DNA of 64,000 nucleotides from Croceimicrobium sp965658965 (GCA_965658965.1 CBFHVV010000004.1:4289-68288); one strand, 5' to 3'. Counted from the stretch's first letter, positions 1-10,418 are shown. The notes: generated by a model from the sequence alone, not told the origin. A program made the numbers and translations.

Positions 1-117
1 AGATTAGGTGCAGTATTACCATCGACCTCGAAATAGGGAAACTTTATTTCTAAGATAGTTTCTATCTCTATTGTGTGAAACAACCGAAAGTGCTTTAAGC
101 AAAAGACTATCAAGCTT

Positions 118-1020
118 CTAGATTTTCAACCATCGGAACCGGGTATTGTCGAATTCCACTATATAAAGACCTTTGGCAAGGCCTTCTAAGTTTAAATGGG
201 CTTGAACATCTATACTATGACTTTCCATCAACTCTCCATCAAGGCAATATACGCTTAGAATACCTGGTTCTTGGTTTGTGAGGTTTATGAGGCCCCTTGA
301 AGGATTTGGATAAAGGCTTAAGGCCTGTATATCTTCTGAGGGATGATGCAAGTTAAGGTCGCAGGGGCCGGCTAGCGCAGAGGCGGGAGGAAAGATGTAT
401 CCATCATAATAAATCGAATCACCAATGCTCATACATTCCAGCGATATTTGAAAGTTGGAGATATTAGCAAATGGATCCCAAAAGAGCCCTTGTGAGTTAC
501 CCACTCCCTCAACCCATGGATTACTAGTACCGGGGTAAACAATTCGCTGCAAACCTCGTGAAGTGTACACCGTATCCACCTGCCACACAATTAATGGGTT
601 GATCGTGTCGCCCAAATACTCGAATCTTGGGACCGATCCTGGCGAATAATTACCATAACCTATGGAGTAAATATCCTTTAGGGTATCACCGGGTAAAAGA
701 CTAAAATCGTATAATAGCAGTGCTTCTGTGCTATCTGCGGGCACCACGAACACTTGTCCGGCTGTATCGCGAATCGCACCAAAATAAGCGGTGCTTGCTC
801 CACAATAGTTAATCTTAGAGTAATTCTTATTATTAATCAGTGTGTCTTCTGCCGAAAGGCAAAACTTAAGCGTATAAGCAAGCTCGTAATAATAAAACTG
901 CCCGCTCATGTTTAAAGTAGAATAACTGTTGACCCAGCGGGCATTAGAATCGGGGAAGCTCACAAAGTTTTGAGCATTTAGGCTTGTGGCCAAAACACAA
1001 AGCAGTATTAGTTTTTTCAT
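118..1020 (-). CDS. Secreted protein with T9SS type A sorting domain
   Basis: The 300-residue product starts with a signal peptide (MKKLILLCVLATSLNAQ) and ends with a type IX secretion sorting domain in the last 70 or so residues. The sorting domain is recognised by SLYPNPSRG, the central LEGLAKGLYIVEF and a basic end (RFRWLKI). By family knowledge such proteins cross the inner membrane by Sec and are then exported and usually surface-anchored by T9SS. The middle (about residues 20-225) is rich in Tyr, Asp and Gly, and I recognise no enzyme domain in it. It lies just downstream of the giant T9SS gene on the same strand, separated by a terminator hairpin at 1081-1110, so it is probably transcribed on its own. 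The function beyond being surface cargo is unknown. Confidence 0.85.
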   Translation of the reverse strand: MKKLILLCVLATSLNAQNFVSFPDSNARWVNSYSTLNMSGQFYYYELAYTLKFCLSAEDTLINNKNYSKINYCGASTAYFGAIRDTAGQVFVVPADSTEALLLYDFSLLPGDTLKDIYSIGYGNYSPGSVPRFEYLGDTINPLIVWQVDTVYTSRGLQRIVYPGTSNPWVEGVGNSQGLFWDPFANISNFQISLECMSIGDSIYYDGYIFPPASALAGPCDLNLHHPSEDIQALSLYPNPSRGLINLTNQEPGILSVYCLDGELMESHSIDVQAHLNLEGLAKGLYIVEFDNTRFRWLKI

Positions 1021-1080
1021 GCGAGGAGATTTGCTAGAAAGTTACTAAAAGAATGTAAGCCCTAGAGGGAAGCACAATAA

Positions 1081-1110
1081 AAAAAGCCGCCTCAAATTGA
1101 GACGGCTTTT
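1081..1110 (-). terminator. Rho-independent terminator of the giant T9SS gene
   Basis: The arms AAAAGCCG(t/c)CTC and GAG(a)CGGCTTTT enclose a short loop. Read on the minus strand the hairpin is followed by a run of T (the A-run just before 1086 on the plus strand). It lies 28 bases past the stop of the 1139-8476 gene. Confidence 0.85.
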
Positions 1111-1138
1111 AGATTATAAGCTATTTAGCTTCTGAGCT

Positions 1139-4100
1139 TTATTGCAAACTAATTCTGCGATAAGCTTTCAACTGACCTGACTGAATCTCAATAGTATAGA
1201 TTCCTTTTGCCAGCCCATTTAAGGAAACTGATCCAGAGAATCTCGCATTAAGACGATCATAATTGGTCTCTTTAACTACACGCCCGCGCATATCCGTTAC
1301 ACGAATATCTGCTGTTGAATTTCCTAATAAATCAAACTCAACCGATACATCGCCTGTAGTAGGGTTAGGATAAACTTCTAAGCTTTGGCTAAGTGGGTTT
1401 TCCTCTAAACTAATTCCTTGAATAACAACGGTATTAGTAATAGTATCTACACCACAAGGGCCGCTTGTAATAAGCCTAACGTTGTAAGAACCATTCGCAT
1501 TATAAACGTTCTGAGCGTTCATTCCGCTACCAGTATTTCCATCGCCAAAATCCCAAGCGTAAGAAGTAGCACCAGTACTAGAACTAGCATCAAAACTTAC
1601 TGTAAGGTTAGAGGCAGTAGGTGCTGCATTAGTACTAGTGAAAGCTGCGCTTACATTTACACCACTATTATAAATGGTAACACTACCCGTGGGCTTAGGA
1701 CAGCCTCCCGTAGAAATTTCCCAATCATAGAAGTAGTAATAGTAAGTAGCACCAAAGCTATTTCCAGTAATATCTACTACGCCAGGAACTGAATAAGGGT
1801 AAGCAGCACCAGCGCTGTTTCTCCATAAACCTCCGGTAGTACTTCCACCACCATGTAATTCGTAAGAACCAGCAGGAACAGTCATATTAACCGAAATTCG
1901 CTGAGCAGTTCCGGGAGCAGTTACCCCTGTAACTGGAACGATTACCGTTTGAAGAATAGCACCTGAAGTGGCATCTAATAGGTTTACATGTACATCGCCA
2001 TTCGCATTTGGATAAACCGTCATTTCCTTAATGGTGAACTGTTGTAAAGCGGTAAAGTATAACTGCTGAACATCTGGATTAGTAAAGTTGGCTGCTGCAC
2101 CCATGCTATTATCCGCTGGCCCTACACTGTAAGTAACGCCACCCACTGCTGAAAGAAGGAAAGTTGTATCGGTTGAACCTAATGGCCCCACCACTAAACT
2201 ATCACTTGTGCCTAAGGTATCATTAGCCGTGCTAATCCAGTAATAGGTATCATCAGTACCAACAGGGAAATACAAAGTATCAAAAGCACCACTACCACAA
2301 ACCGTGTCAATAGCTGCTGTAGGAATTGGCGCTAAAGCATCTGCAAAGTCTACTGAAGTTGTACCATTATCATTGGCATTATCTTGATCTCCTGCTAAAT
2401 TTAATGCCGCACTAAACAAGCTTAGTCCGCCCGCTGTGGTATTAACTGTACCAACCATAATGGTATCAGAACCTAATTGCGGTAAATTACCTGTATAAGT
2501 GGCATTTAAAGTTGCTGTTACCGCCCCGCTAACAGTTACCGTAATTGGCATACTGGTAATTGGGTTAGCACCAAAGTTGGTAAAGGCTACGTATACTTCC
2601 GTTGCTGTGTCACCACATTCATCTTCCGTAATAAATACGGTGTCCATCGCTGCGTCATCTAATACAGGACTAGGAACAATAACGGTAACAGTATCTACAT
2701 AAGTACCACAACTATTTGTATAAGTAGCGATGTAAGAGTAAGTCCCCCCTACTGTATAAGGGCCGGCCATAAAGCAAGGAAGAGTATCTAAAACTGTACT
2801 GCTTCCCAATTCCGTCCAGGTAAGTCCAGGAGCGCTGGCTGGTTTGGGTAATGGAACATTCGCATTTAAAACATTAGGATCTTGAGTAGAAACCACCCAG
2901 TTCGCTGCAGTATTATCATCTATTCCTTCTAATCTAATACCACTGGTACTGCTGTGATTTCCTGAGTTTCCTGACCAATCTGCAGCCGTTACTCCAGATG
3001 AAGCTGGGAAAGTATACGTAGTTCCAGCCGCTACCGCATCAATAATATCGCCATTGGCATCTTTCAATATACGGCCATTATTTCCACCAGAACTAAACGA
3101 TCCTGTGTAACTACCGTTTCCATGGTAATAAAAATCTGATGGGCTTTCCACACTAGCTCCCAGTTGACCAATTGCAATAATTGCAGTGCCATCTGGGCTA
3201 AGAACAGTGCCAGGAGCGAAAGTAAAAGTACTTATCATAGAAGAACCGTCCCACTGTTCAAGTGTGATACCTTCAAGGTCTGAGCCAGGAACACCTGTAA
3301 TCTCGATATAGTCATCAGCTATCAAGTAAGAAGGCCATCCTGTAGTGGGTGCCCCAGTAGTAAATTTAAAATGACAGATTTCCGTGATTAAGAACTCTCC
3401 AGCACCGAAGAACGAAGACTCAGCACAGATCTCAACCGAATCTAATGCACTCGGCAGATTCGTTACTTGAGGACTTAGGCTAAACTCAGTTTTTACGTCA
3501 AGATCAACAGATCCTAAAGTATCATTAAGTAATAGTGTGTTTACAGCATTACCAATGATATGAGCATCTAAAGTATAAACACCAGCAAGCGATAGATCAA
3601 TCCCACCTTCTCTTAGTACTAGCGTATCTTGTGAAGCTAATGTTCCACTATTCACTACGATAGAGCCCGAAGAGTTAACTGGGCCAGTTACTGTGTAATT
3701 AATGGTAAGTGGATCGTTTGTAAAGTTTACTGCAGGACCGATAAGGTTTTGGATACCAAAAACCACCGTGTCGTTAGTAGAAGCACAGAAGCTTTTTACA
3801 AATTCTCCGCTAAGGAAAGCAAGGTCACCTGCTAATGGAGTGTACTCATCTGCCCCAATATCGGGAGTGGTAGTTGAACGAAGATCACCGTCGAAATCAA
3901 CAGTAATACCCGCTAGGGAAGTTCCCACATTATTACTGGTAGAGCCTAATGCATGCAGGTCATCTGACGCTGTAAATACGGGGTCACCAGAAACAGAATT
4001 TACGTCCACACTAGAGGCCGTTTGTAATGCAGCTAAATCTGCCACAATTGTTCCGCCCCAGTTTGCAAAATCATTACCTACCGCATGGTAGTTATTGTAA

Positions 4101-7100
4101 TTCATTGCAGATATCATGGTTACTGCCCCCGAAGTCACTTCTAGAGCAACTCCTGGTCCGCTATTTACTACTGTATTATTAATAAAGCGTAACTCATTAC
4201 CAATAGTAGAGGTACCACCAAGGTAGGCAGCGTGACCACCAGTTGATGAGCCTGCATTTACCAACATGGAGTTATTAAACACATCCATATAAGTACAGTT
4301 GTAGAAGTACATACCATAAGCGGTTCCAGAATTATCTAGAGCACTTACCATGTTATTCGCTACAAGACTATGATTGGTTGAGCTGGCATCACAATAATAA
4401 ATGTAATAACCATAGCTAGTGGAAGTACCACTAACTACAACCTTGTTTCCAACTGAAGTAAGGTTATCATTATAATAATGACGGATACCGTACTCGGTAG
4501 AGTATACACCTAAAGATGTAACATTATTCCCTACGGTTGAAATAGTGTCTTGATAGTAAGCCCAAATTCCTGCATAGTAGAAGCCATCAATATCATTACT
4601 ATCAATTGTGTTTCCTACTTCAAAATCTGTAGTACCCACGCCGTACCAATACATGCCGTAACTACCACCATTAATTTGGTTGTTGAGAATAGAAGAGTTT
4701 TCTAATCTATTGGAAGCAGTAGTATTATTCATAATAACCGCTATGTTGGTAGATGTGGTTGTCGCATTAGCTAAACCATTAAGGATATTGTCTTGAATGA
4801 CAATATCAGTACTAAGCCCGGTAAAATTAATTACACGTGCATAAGTGCTACCCGTTGCCGTAAGAGTTAATCCCTTAACGGTAACATAGTTGGCATCGTT
4901 GAAACCCCAAACATAGTTATCGGCTGTAGCGGTAGCTGCAAAACTAAGCTCCACTGGAGCTGTGTTTGCAGGGTCGGCTTGGAAAGTCACATTATTAATT
5001 GCGCTTACACCGGTAATGTCGTTGATCATTACTTGCTCATTATAGGTTCCCGCAGCAATATTAAATACTACTGGACCCGAAACACCACAATCGTTTAATA
5101 CCGAAACAGCACTGTCAATTGTTGGGAAGTTAGTAGGGCCTGCTGGTCCACCAATAGTATAAGTCCCGTTTAACTGATTGGTACAGAAGGTACAAAATGA
5201 CACTGGGCCAACCCAAGCACTGCTGTCTCCAGGACCGCAAATAGATCTAAACAAGACTTCATAACAAGAAATTTGAGATAGTCCTGTGATTTGCAAACTG
5301 TCCGTACTAGAAAGAACTTTTGTTCCAGAAGCAGTTTGGGTGCCTTGATAAAAACCTTGTGGGCCAAACCATACTTCATAGGTATTACCTGCAGAACTAG
5401 TAGGCCAGAAAGCTGTAGCGCTTACATCAGAGATGTTTCTGAAATTTAAACCTACTGGGCTTGGACATGCAGGACCGCTAGCAATGGTAACGTCATCTAT
5501 GGCAATGTCGTTTTGATAAGTTCCATTTTGCTCATCTGCTACGAAGCGCACCGCTAAGGTACCGCTACCAGCATAGGGAGTAAGGTTTACGGTAATGGAG
5601 TCCCAAGTAGAAGCACTAGCTGCTGCATGAGAATATACATTAGTATTCCATACCGAACCATCCCAAACGTCTACGCTTAAAGTAACTGACGCATCCGCGC
5701 TAGCTAGGAAGAAAGTTAGTTCAGGGTTTGTTAAGTTAGTCACATCAAATAATGGCGACTCCAAAGTAACATCTGGTGTTGAGGGAGATTCTGAATCATC
5801 AACATTGGCATAAACGCCACTATTACCCGTGTGGTCGGTAGAAGGCGCATAAGAGTTCGTTCCAAACAACCAATTTTCGGTGGTAGATGAATAGGTCGTC
5901 CAACAAGCTGGAATACTAGTATTATCAAAAGTTTCCGTGTGTGGTGTAGGCAATGCTGCACAAGCTGTAGTAAAAGCTACTGGACCTAAATAAACTCCTG
6001 CTCCACCAACAATACATGAATCCTGAATATAGAATTCATAATCTGACTGAGAAGATAAACCCGTTATGGTATAATTAGTTGTTGCACCTGGCACTACCGC
6101 AGAGGTTCCTGAGCCTGGAGTAAAGCCAATTGCGCCCCATTCGATTTTGGTAAAATCACCTTGACCACCTGCACTCCAAGAAACATCGGCACTGCTACTT
6201 GTTACAGAATTAACAGTTAATGAACTTGAAGAAGGACCAACACATAAAGGAGTTAGCTCATAGTTAAAGTCATCAATACGCACATATTGATAAGTTGCGC
6301 CGAGGGTATGAACGAAAGCTATGTACTCATCTGTGCCATTATATTCATTGGCTGCATCAAAGTTCACTATCACTTCTTCATAGGTATCTGCAGCAGCAAA
6401 TTGAATAGTATCCATCGGTGTGAAGGTGCTATTTGCTGAAGGGCTAGAAAGTGTTCCAATCATTAATTGGCTAAGTGCGCCATCAGAATTAGCAAAAAAG
6501 CGGATGCGCTTATCATTAGCTGTTAAATCCGAAAACTGAGGAGAAATAGCTACTAAGGTATCTGCTCCCGATGTACTTGAGTTTCCGCTATATAAATAAA
6601 GAGCCTGGCTTCCATTGTAGGGAGCGGATGTTCCTGTAAAATCCTCCACTTCTACAAAGGCACTTGTAGCCGTTGCATAAGAATTCCAACAAGTTGGGGC
6701 TAGATCTAGTGGATCGCTTTCGAAATCTTTAAAGTAGGGTGCTGCAAAAGCCGCGCAAGCAGTTTTAAAGCTAAAAGGACCATCCCAAACTGAAAAGCCG
6801 TCTCCTGCAGTGGTACAGTTACTGCGTAAATAAACGTCATAAGTGGTCTCAGGACTGAAACTTTGAGTACAGTTAGGATTAGAAGCGCCGTTTAGTGTAA
6901 GCTGACCACTATTTGCTGCCTCTACGAAGCAACCAGTTCCTTGAGTGAATCCGGCAGGACCCCATTCAATTTGCAATGAATCGCCACTTGCTCCAAAGCT
7001 AATATCAGTGCCATTAGCCAGGATGTTCGAAAACTGAACATTGGTAACTTTCGGGCAAGGAGGAATTACCTCATAATTGAAATCATCAATATAAATATCA

Positions 7101-8476
7101 TCGTAGGTTCCGCCTGAATGACTGTGTATTAGGCCTATAAAAGCATCGCTGCCATTGTAGCCATTGGCGTTGGTAATTGGAATAATAACTTCTTGCCAAG
7201 TATTGGCAGCAAAGATGTTAATGGTATCAATTAAGGTAACACTAGCACCTAAAGCATTAGTACTTAAAGTAGCAACTAATAAGTCAACATTAGCATCATT
7301 ACTTGCTAATTGAAAACGTATTTGCTTATCCCCTGCAGATAAGTCGCTAAACTCTGGGCTGATTGCTAATAAGGTATCCGTTGCCGTTAAGCTGGAATTA
7401 TACATTTCCAATACATTGCCACCACTAAATGGTTGCGTAGCATTGAAAGTACTAAGAGCTTCTACTCTTGCATAAGCAGAGGCAGTACCGCTGCTGTATT
7501 GCGACCAGCAAGTTTCTACATCACCATCGGCGGTTGCGTCGAAGTTTGCACTGTAGGGAGCCGTAAAGGGAACACAATTAGTTTGAAAAGTAAAAGGGCC
7601 TTGCCATAGACTTACATTTCCGGTGGCGCTACTGTCGCGTATAAACACTTGGTAAGTTGTGGCTGGTGTAAGACCTGTTAAGGTCGCGGAATTTACCGCG
7701 CTAAAGTTTTGAGGAGTAGCTGCTGGCCAGTAAAAGCCTAATGGACCAAGAGATATTTGAGTATTGGGGCCAACACCAGTCCAAGCAGCATCTGCAGTGC
7801 TACTAGTAATGTTGCTAAAACTTAGGCCACCAGGAATTGCGGTGTTGTTAGACTCGATACTTACCTGATCTAAACCAAAACCATCGCCACCAGTAAGACC
7901 TACATTGTCTACTTGTGAAAAACGAATTTGGGTAGTCGCACTAAAGTTTTGTCCATTAGCACTTAAGGCAGAGTCAATTTTTAAACGGCCCACTTGCCAA
8001 TTCGTAGGCGAACCATCGTTCCAGTTAAAAACGGTAATCCACGAGTCTGTTGCACTACCACGCAAGAATACACGATCTGCAGTACTGGGCTCGTCGGCAA
8101 AATCGGCAAAATAGAAGTTCACCCAAATATCTTCGGGATCACTCGCGCTGATTGAGCTTAGGTTAATAGTTAAAATAAGGTTTGCAGTATCTGAGGTAGT
8201 TACCGAGGCCATTGCCAGGGATGTTCCTTGAAAGTCACCAGTAATACTACTAGTTCCAGTGGGTACACCTTGTTCTAAAACCGCAGAGCTCGCTGGGCTT
8301 TGAAAAGCCCAGGAGGCAGAAGGGCTACAAATAAAAGTTGAGTCGCTGTTGATCGTTCCCGAGACAGCATTAAAATTTTCTACATAAGGTAGAGTGGCGG
8401 GGGTATTTGTTACACATTGCCCAGAAGCAGTAACACCCATTGCCAAGCCGACTAGGCTTAGTATTAGTTTCTTCAT
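1139..8476 (-). CDS. Giant multidomain T9SS-exported surface protein
   Basis: The 2445-residue product has a signal peptide (MKKLILSLVGLAMGVTASGQ). About residues 20-1090 alternate four MAM/choice-of-anchor jelly-roll modules, with motifs such as PYxxxFD and CWxxYSS, with four FN3-like modules carrying YxVxxRSxC, FGPxGFY and SxWxGPxxFxT. A right-handed beta-helix rich in Asn, Ser and Tyr follows (about 1100-1545), with GTYNEQVMI and many NNxI rungs. Then come a region with a lamin-tail-like domain (about 1690-1790, GEFLITEICHFKF), CARDB-like stretches, a PKD domain (about 2290-2355, YAWDFGDGNTGSG) and a T9SS sorting domain (2364-2445, LEVYPNPTTGDVSVEF and GLAKGIYTIEI). The domain set is typical of cell-surface adhesins and glycan-binding proteins of Bacteroidota, but I see no catalytic motif. 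It seems monocistronic, with a terminator at 1081-1110. The role is probably adhesion or surface binding (inference). Confidence 0.85.
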   Translation of the reverse strand: MKKLILSLVGLAMGVTASGQCVTNTPATLPYVENFNAVSGTINSDSTFICSPSASWAFQSPASSAVLEQGVPTGTSSITGDFQGTSLAMASVTTSDTANLILTINLSSISASDPEDIWVNFYFADFADEPSTADRVFLRGSATDSWITVFNWNDGSPTNWQVGRLKIDSALSANGQNFSATTQIRFSQVDNVGLTGGDGFGLDQVSIESNNTAIPGGLSFSNITSSTADAAWTGVGPNTQISLGPLGFYWPAATPQNFSAVNSATLTGLTPATTYQVFIRDSSATGNVSLWQGPFTFQTNCVPFTAPYSANFDATADGDVETCWSQYSSGTASAYARVEALSTFNATQPFSGGNVLEMYNSSLTATDTLLAISPEFSDLSAGDKQIRFQLASNDANVDLLVATLSTNALGASVTLIDTINIFAANTWQEVIIPITNANGYNGSDAFIGLIHSHSGGTYDDIYIDDFNYEVIPPCPKVTNVQFSNILANGTDISFGASGDSLQIEWGPAGFTQGTGCFVEAANSGQLTLNGASNPNCTQSFSPETTYDVYLRSNCTTAGDGFSVWDGPFSFKTACAAFAAPYFKDFESDPLDLAPTCWNSYATATSAFVEVEDFTGTSAPYNGSQALYLYSGNSSTSGADTLVAISPQFSDLTANDKRIRFFANSDGALSQLMIGTLSSPSANSTFTPMDTIQFAAADTYEEVIVNFDAANEYNGTDEYIAFVHTLGATYQYVRIDDFNYELTPLCVGPSSSSLTVNSVTSSSADVSWSAGGQGDFTKIEWGAIGFTPGSGTSAVVPGATTNYTITGLSSQSDYEFYIQDSCIVGGAGVYLGPVAFTTACAALPTPHTETFDNTSIPACWTTYSSTTENWLFGTNSYAPSTDHTGNSGVYANVDDSESPSTPDVTLESPLFDVTNLTNPELTFFLASADASVTLSVDVWDGSVWNTNVYSHAAASASTWDSITVNLTPYAGSGTLAVRFVADEQNGTYQNDIAIDDVTIASGPACPSPVGLNFRNISDVSATAFWPTSSAGNTYEVWFGPQGFYQGTQTASGTKVLSSTDSLQITGLSQISCYEVLFRSICGPGDSSAWVGPVSFCTFCTNQLNGTYTIGGPAGPTNFPTIDSAVSVLNDCGVSGPVVFNIAAGTYNEQVMINDITGVSAINNVTFQADPANTAPVELSFAATATADNYVWGFNDANYVTVKGLTLTATGSTYARVINFTGLSTDIVIQDNILNGLANATTTSTNIAVIMNNTTASNRLENSSILNNQINGGSYGMYWYGVGTTDFEVGNTIDSNDIDGFYYAGIWAYYQDTISTVGNNVTSLGVYSTEYGIRHYYNDNLTSVGNKVVVSGTSTSYGYYIYYCDASSTNHSLVANNMVSALDNSGTAYGMYFYNCTYMDVFNNSMLVNAGSSTGGHAAYLGGTSTIGNELRFINNTVVNSGPGVALEVTSGAVTMISAMNYNNYHAVGNDFANWGGTIVADLAALQTASSVDVNSVSGDPVFTASDDLHALGSTSNNVGTSLAGITVDFDGDLRSTTTPDIGADEYTPLAGDLAFLSGEFVKSFCASTNDTVVFGIQNLIGPAVNFTNDPLTINYTVTGPVNSSGSIVVNSGTLASQDTLVLREGGIDLSLAGVYTLDAHIIGNAVNTLLLNDTLGSVDLDVKTEFSLSPQVTNLPSALDSVEICAESSFFGAGEFLITEICHFKFTTGAPTTGWPSYLIADDYIEITGVPGSDLEGITLEQWDGSSMISTFTFAPGTVLSPDGTAIIAIGQLGASVESPSDFYYHGNGSYTGSFSSGGNNGRILKDANGDIIDAVAAGTTYTFPASSGVTAADWSGNSGNHSSTSGIRLEGIDDNTAANWVVSTQDPNVLNANVPLPKPASAPGLTWTELGSSTVLDTLPCFMAGPYTVGGTYSYIATYTNSCGTYVDTVTVIVPSPVLDDAAMDTVFITEDECGDTATEVYVAFTNFGANPITSMPITVTVSGAVTATLNATYTGNLPQLGSDTIMVGTVNTTAGGLSLFSAALNLAGDQDNANDNGTTSVDFADALAPIPTAAIDTVCGSGAFDTLYFPVGTDDTYYWISTANDTLGTSDSLVVGPLGSTDTTFLLSAVGGVTYSVGPADNSMGAAANFTNPDVQQLYFTALQQFTIKEMTVYPNANGDVHVNLLDATSGAILQTVIVPVTGVTAPGTAQRISVNMTVPAGSYELHGGGSTTGGLWRNSAGAAYPYSVPGVVDITGNSFGATYYYYFYDWEISTGGCPKPTGSVTIYNSGVNVSAAFTSTNAAPTASNLTVSFDASSSTGATSYAWDFGDGNTGSGMNAQNVYNANGSYNVRLITSGPCGVDTITNTVVIQGISLEENPLSQSLEVYPNPTTGDVSVEFDLLGNSTADIRVTDMRGRVVKETNYDRLNARFSGSVSLNGLAKGIYTIEIQSGQLKAYRRISLQ

Positions 8477-8793
8477 TTTATAGGGATTTATTAATAATAC
8501 GGTTAGCTGGCTAAAACCAACATAACCAGTAAAATAGATTTGAATACATTATGCAGAGTATATTCAAACTACTAGGGTTTTCACATAGGCAATTTTTTTA
8601 ATGCCACGAAAATACAGTTTCGCTATAAGCAAATGCTTAATAAAAGCGTAAATTTTTTAGAAATGGTTGGGGTGTAAAAACGAATACCTAGCTTCTTATT
8701 GTTTGAAAAGCTATGGTCATAACGCCTAGCTAATCAGCCTAAGACTTTAAAGTAGCAGCGAATTATTTTAGCAAACAATTTCGTATTTAGCCA
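8477..8793. other. Intergenic spacer between paaD end and the giant gene
   Basis: 317 bases without a supportable gene. It must hold the promoter of the 1139-8476 gene, but I find no convincing TAnnTTTG box on the minus strand. The only structure is an inverted repeat TTTGAATA (8539-8546) and TATTCAAA (8561-8568) with a 14-base spacer, which could be an operator or chance in AT-rich DNA. No clear terminator for paaABCD is visible. Confidence 0.5.
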
Positions 8794-9279
8794 CTACAGG
8801 CATTTGAAGTAATCGAAAGGCTCTTTACAGGCCTTACACTTGTAAAGCGATTTACAGGCAGTGGACCCAAATTGACTGATAAGTTCGGTATCGCGAGATT
8901 TGCAATGAGGACAGGTAACTTTTTTAGCTTCGCCAAAAAGAACAGACTTATCGGCAGAGCTTCCTTCTGGCGGGGCAATACCATAATCTTGCAATTTTTG
9001 CTTGCCCTTCTCGGTCATCCAATCGGTGGTCCAGGCGGGAGAAAGCACCATTTTAACTTTTGCATTTTCGAGGCCTTCTTGCTTTAGCTTTTCTAAAATA
9101 TTAGCCTCTATCTCATTCATCGCCGGACAGCCTGAATAAGTAGGCGTTATACTGATACGCCATTGTTCATCAAGATATTCTACCGCACGAATAACGCCTA
9201 AGTCAACTACCGTTAAGACGGGGATTTCAGGATCTGAGACCTCTTCTAACCACTGCCAAATTTGCTCTTCCTTCTTCAC
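8794..9279 (-). CDS. paaD: Phenylacetyl-CoA epoxidase subunit PaaD
   Basis: PaaD is the MIP18/DUF59-type accessory protein of the ring-1,2-phenylacetyl-CoA epoxidase, thought to help iron or iron-sulfur assembly of the PaaABCE complex. The 161 residues match the family length (about 165). The MIP18 signature DPEIPVLTVVDLG is at 17-29, and the conserved cysteine motif SGCPAM is at 49-54. A C-terminal zinc-ribbon-like region has CPHC at 123-126, C142 and CKAC at 148-151. It is the last gene of paaABCD, 15 bases after paaC. The order A-B-C-D and the family motifs make the call firm. Confidence 0.95.
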   Translation of the reverse strand: MKKEEQIWQWLEEVSDPEIPVLTVVDLGVIRAVEYLDEQWRISITPTYSGCPAMNEIEANILEKLKQEGLENAKVKMVLSPAWTTDWMTEKGKQKLQDYGIAPPEGSSADKSVLFGEAKKVTCPHCKSRDTELISQFGSTACKSLYKCKACKEPFDYFKCL

Positions 9280-9294
9280 GATCTCTTTTTTATT

Positions 9295-10047
9295 TTACCA
9301 ATTGGCCTCCGGGTGCATCCGCGGAATATGCTGCATTTCAGCTAAAACAAAACCAAGGTATTCGGTATGATCACCTTGCTTGCCGCCGCTTTGCATCCAC
9401 TCGCCACTTGGTTTTTCAAGTTTGGCTAAATCTAAAATCTGATCTACTTTTTGATCCCAACGCTCTTTTATAGAGTTTAAATCTGCGCCAATGCCAGCCG
9501 CTAACATTGCCTCATCTACCGAGTCCATGCTAAACATTTCTCCAGTCCACTCCCATAAGTCGTTTAGCGAACTTTGTACCCGCTGATGACTTTCTTCAGT
9601 ACCATCTCCTAAACGAATTAGCCACTCTGCGCTCCACTGTGCATGATAACTAATCTCTTTAATTGCTTTTTGAGCTACTGAACGAATGGTCTCGTCTTTA
9701 CTTTGTAGCAAGTCGGTATAAAGGAAGTAATTGAAAGTGTCGAATAAAAACTGACGGCAAATGGTTTTACCCCAGTCGCCATTCTCCAATTCTAAAATTA
9801 ACAAATTGCGATATTCGAAAATATCCCGAAAAAAGGCCATTTTATCCTCCGTAAAGCTTTCACCTTTTTGCTCGGCTGCGTAGTTTAATAGCATCCGGGC
9901 TTGACCCAAATGGTCCAAAGCAATATTGGAAAGAGCGATATCCTGCTCTAAGATAGGTCCATGGCCACACCATTCCGCTAGGCGTTGCCCTAAAATTAAG
10001 GCGTTATCTCCTAACCTTAATGTATATTCTTGTAATTCCTTGTTCAC
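9295..10047 (-). CDS. paaC: Phenylacetyl-CoA epoxidase subunit PaaC
   Basis: PaaC is the structural, non-catalytic ferritin-like subunit that pairs with PaaA in the aerobic phenylacetate pathway. The 250 residues agree with the family length (about 248). Recognisable segments are LGDNALILGQRLAEWCGHGP (12-31), DIALSNIALDHLGQAR (about 36-51), FNYFLYTDLL and KEISYHAQWSAEWLIRLGDGT. All are typical of PaaC. The gene lies between paaB (41-base gap) and paaD (15-base gap) in one transcription unit. Confidence 0.95.
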   Translation of the reverse strand: MNKELQEYTLRLGDNALILGQRLAEWCGHGPILEQDIALSNIALDHLGQARMLLNYAAEQKGESFTEDKMAFFRDIFEYRNLLILELENGDWGKTICRQFLFDTFNYFLYTDLLQSKDETIRSVAQKAIKEISYHAQWSAEWLIRLGDGTEESHQRVQSSLNDLWEWTGEMFSMDSVDEAMLAAGIGADLNSIKERWDQKVDQILDLAKLEKPSGEWMQSGGKQGDHTEYLGFVLAEMQHIPRMHPEANW

Positions 10048-10088
10048 ACTGGTAATTTCAACGATTAATTCAATCCTTCTGCTTAGGG

Positions 10089-10379
10089 CTACATGTGGCC
10101 TATTTCATCGGGAATTTCATAAAAGGTAGGATGGCGATAAACCTTATCATCGGCTGGGGTAAAGAGAGGCTCACTTTCATCGGGGCTAGATGCTGTAACG
10201 GCATCGGAAGGGACTACCCAAATGCTGATGCCTTCACTGCGTCGCGTGTAAACATCACGGGCATTTTTCATAGCCATTTCTGCATCGGGCGCATGAAGAC
10301 TTCCTACGTGCTTATGACTTAAGCCATTACGGGAACGAATGAAAATCTCCCAAATTTTCCAGTTATCCTTAGTTGACAT
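10089..10379 (-). CDS. paaB: Phenylacetyl-CoA epoxidase subunit PaaB
   Basis: PaaB bridges PaaA-PaaC dimers in the epoxidase and has no cofactor. The 96 residues match the family (about 95) and include the hallmark EIFIRSRNGLSHKHVGSLHA (about 11-30), the DAEMAMKNARDVYTRRSEG helix and a WVVPSDAV strand. It follows paaA by 39 bases and precedes paaC by 41 bases, as expected for a co-transcribed complex. Confidence 0.95.
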   Translation of the reverse strand: MSTKDNWKIWEIFIRSRNGLSHKHVGSLHAPDAEMAMKNARDVYTRRSEGISIWVVPSDAVTASSPDESEPLFTPADDKVYRHPTFYEIPDEIGHM

Positions 10380-10418
10380 GCTATTGTATATATTTTAGGT
10401 TGTTTGGTTCTGGTAAAT

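Noticed and set aside
1..117. Possible end of a plus-strand gene (RLGAVLPSTSK then stop)
   Set aside because: Only eleven codons are visible and there is no way to tell it from chance.
8539..8568. Inverted repeat TTTGAATA/TATTCAAA as an operator
   Set aside because: It is short and AT-rich, with no second occurrence. Kept only as a remark in the spacer entry.
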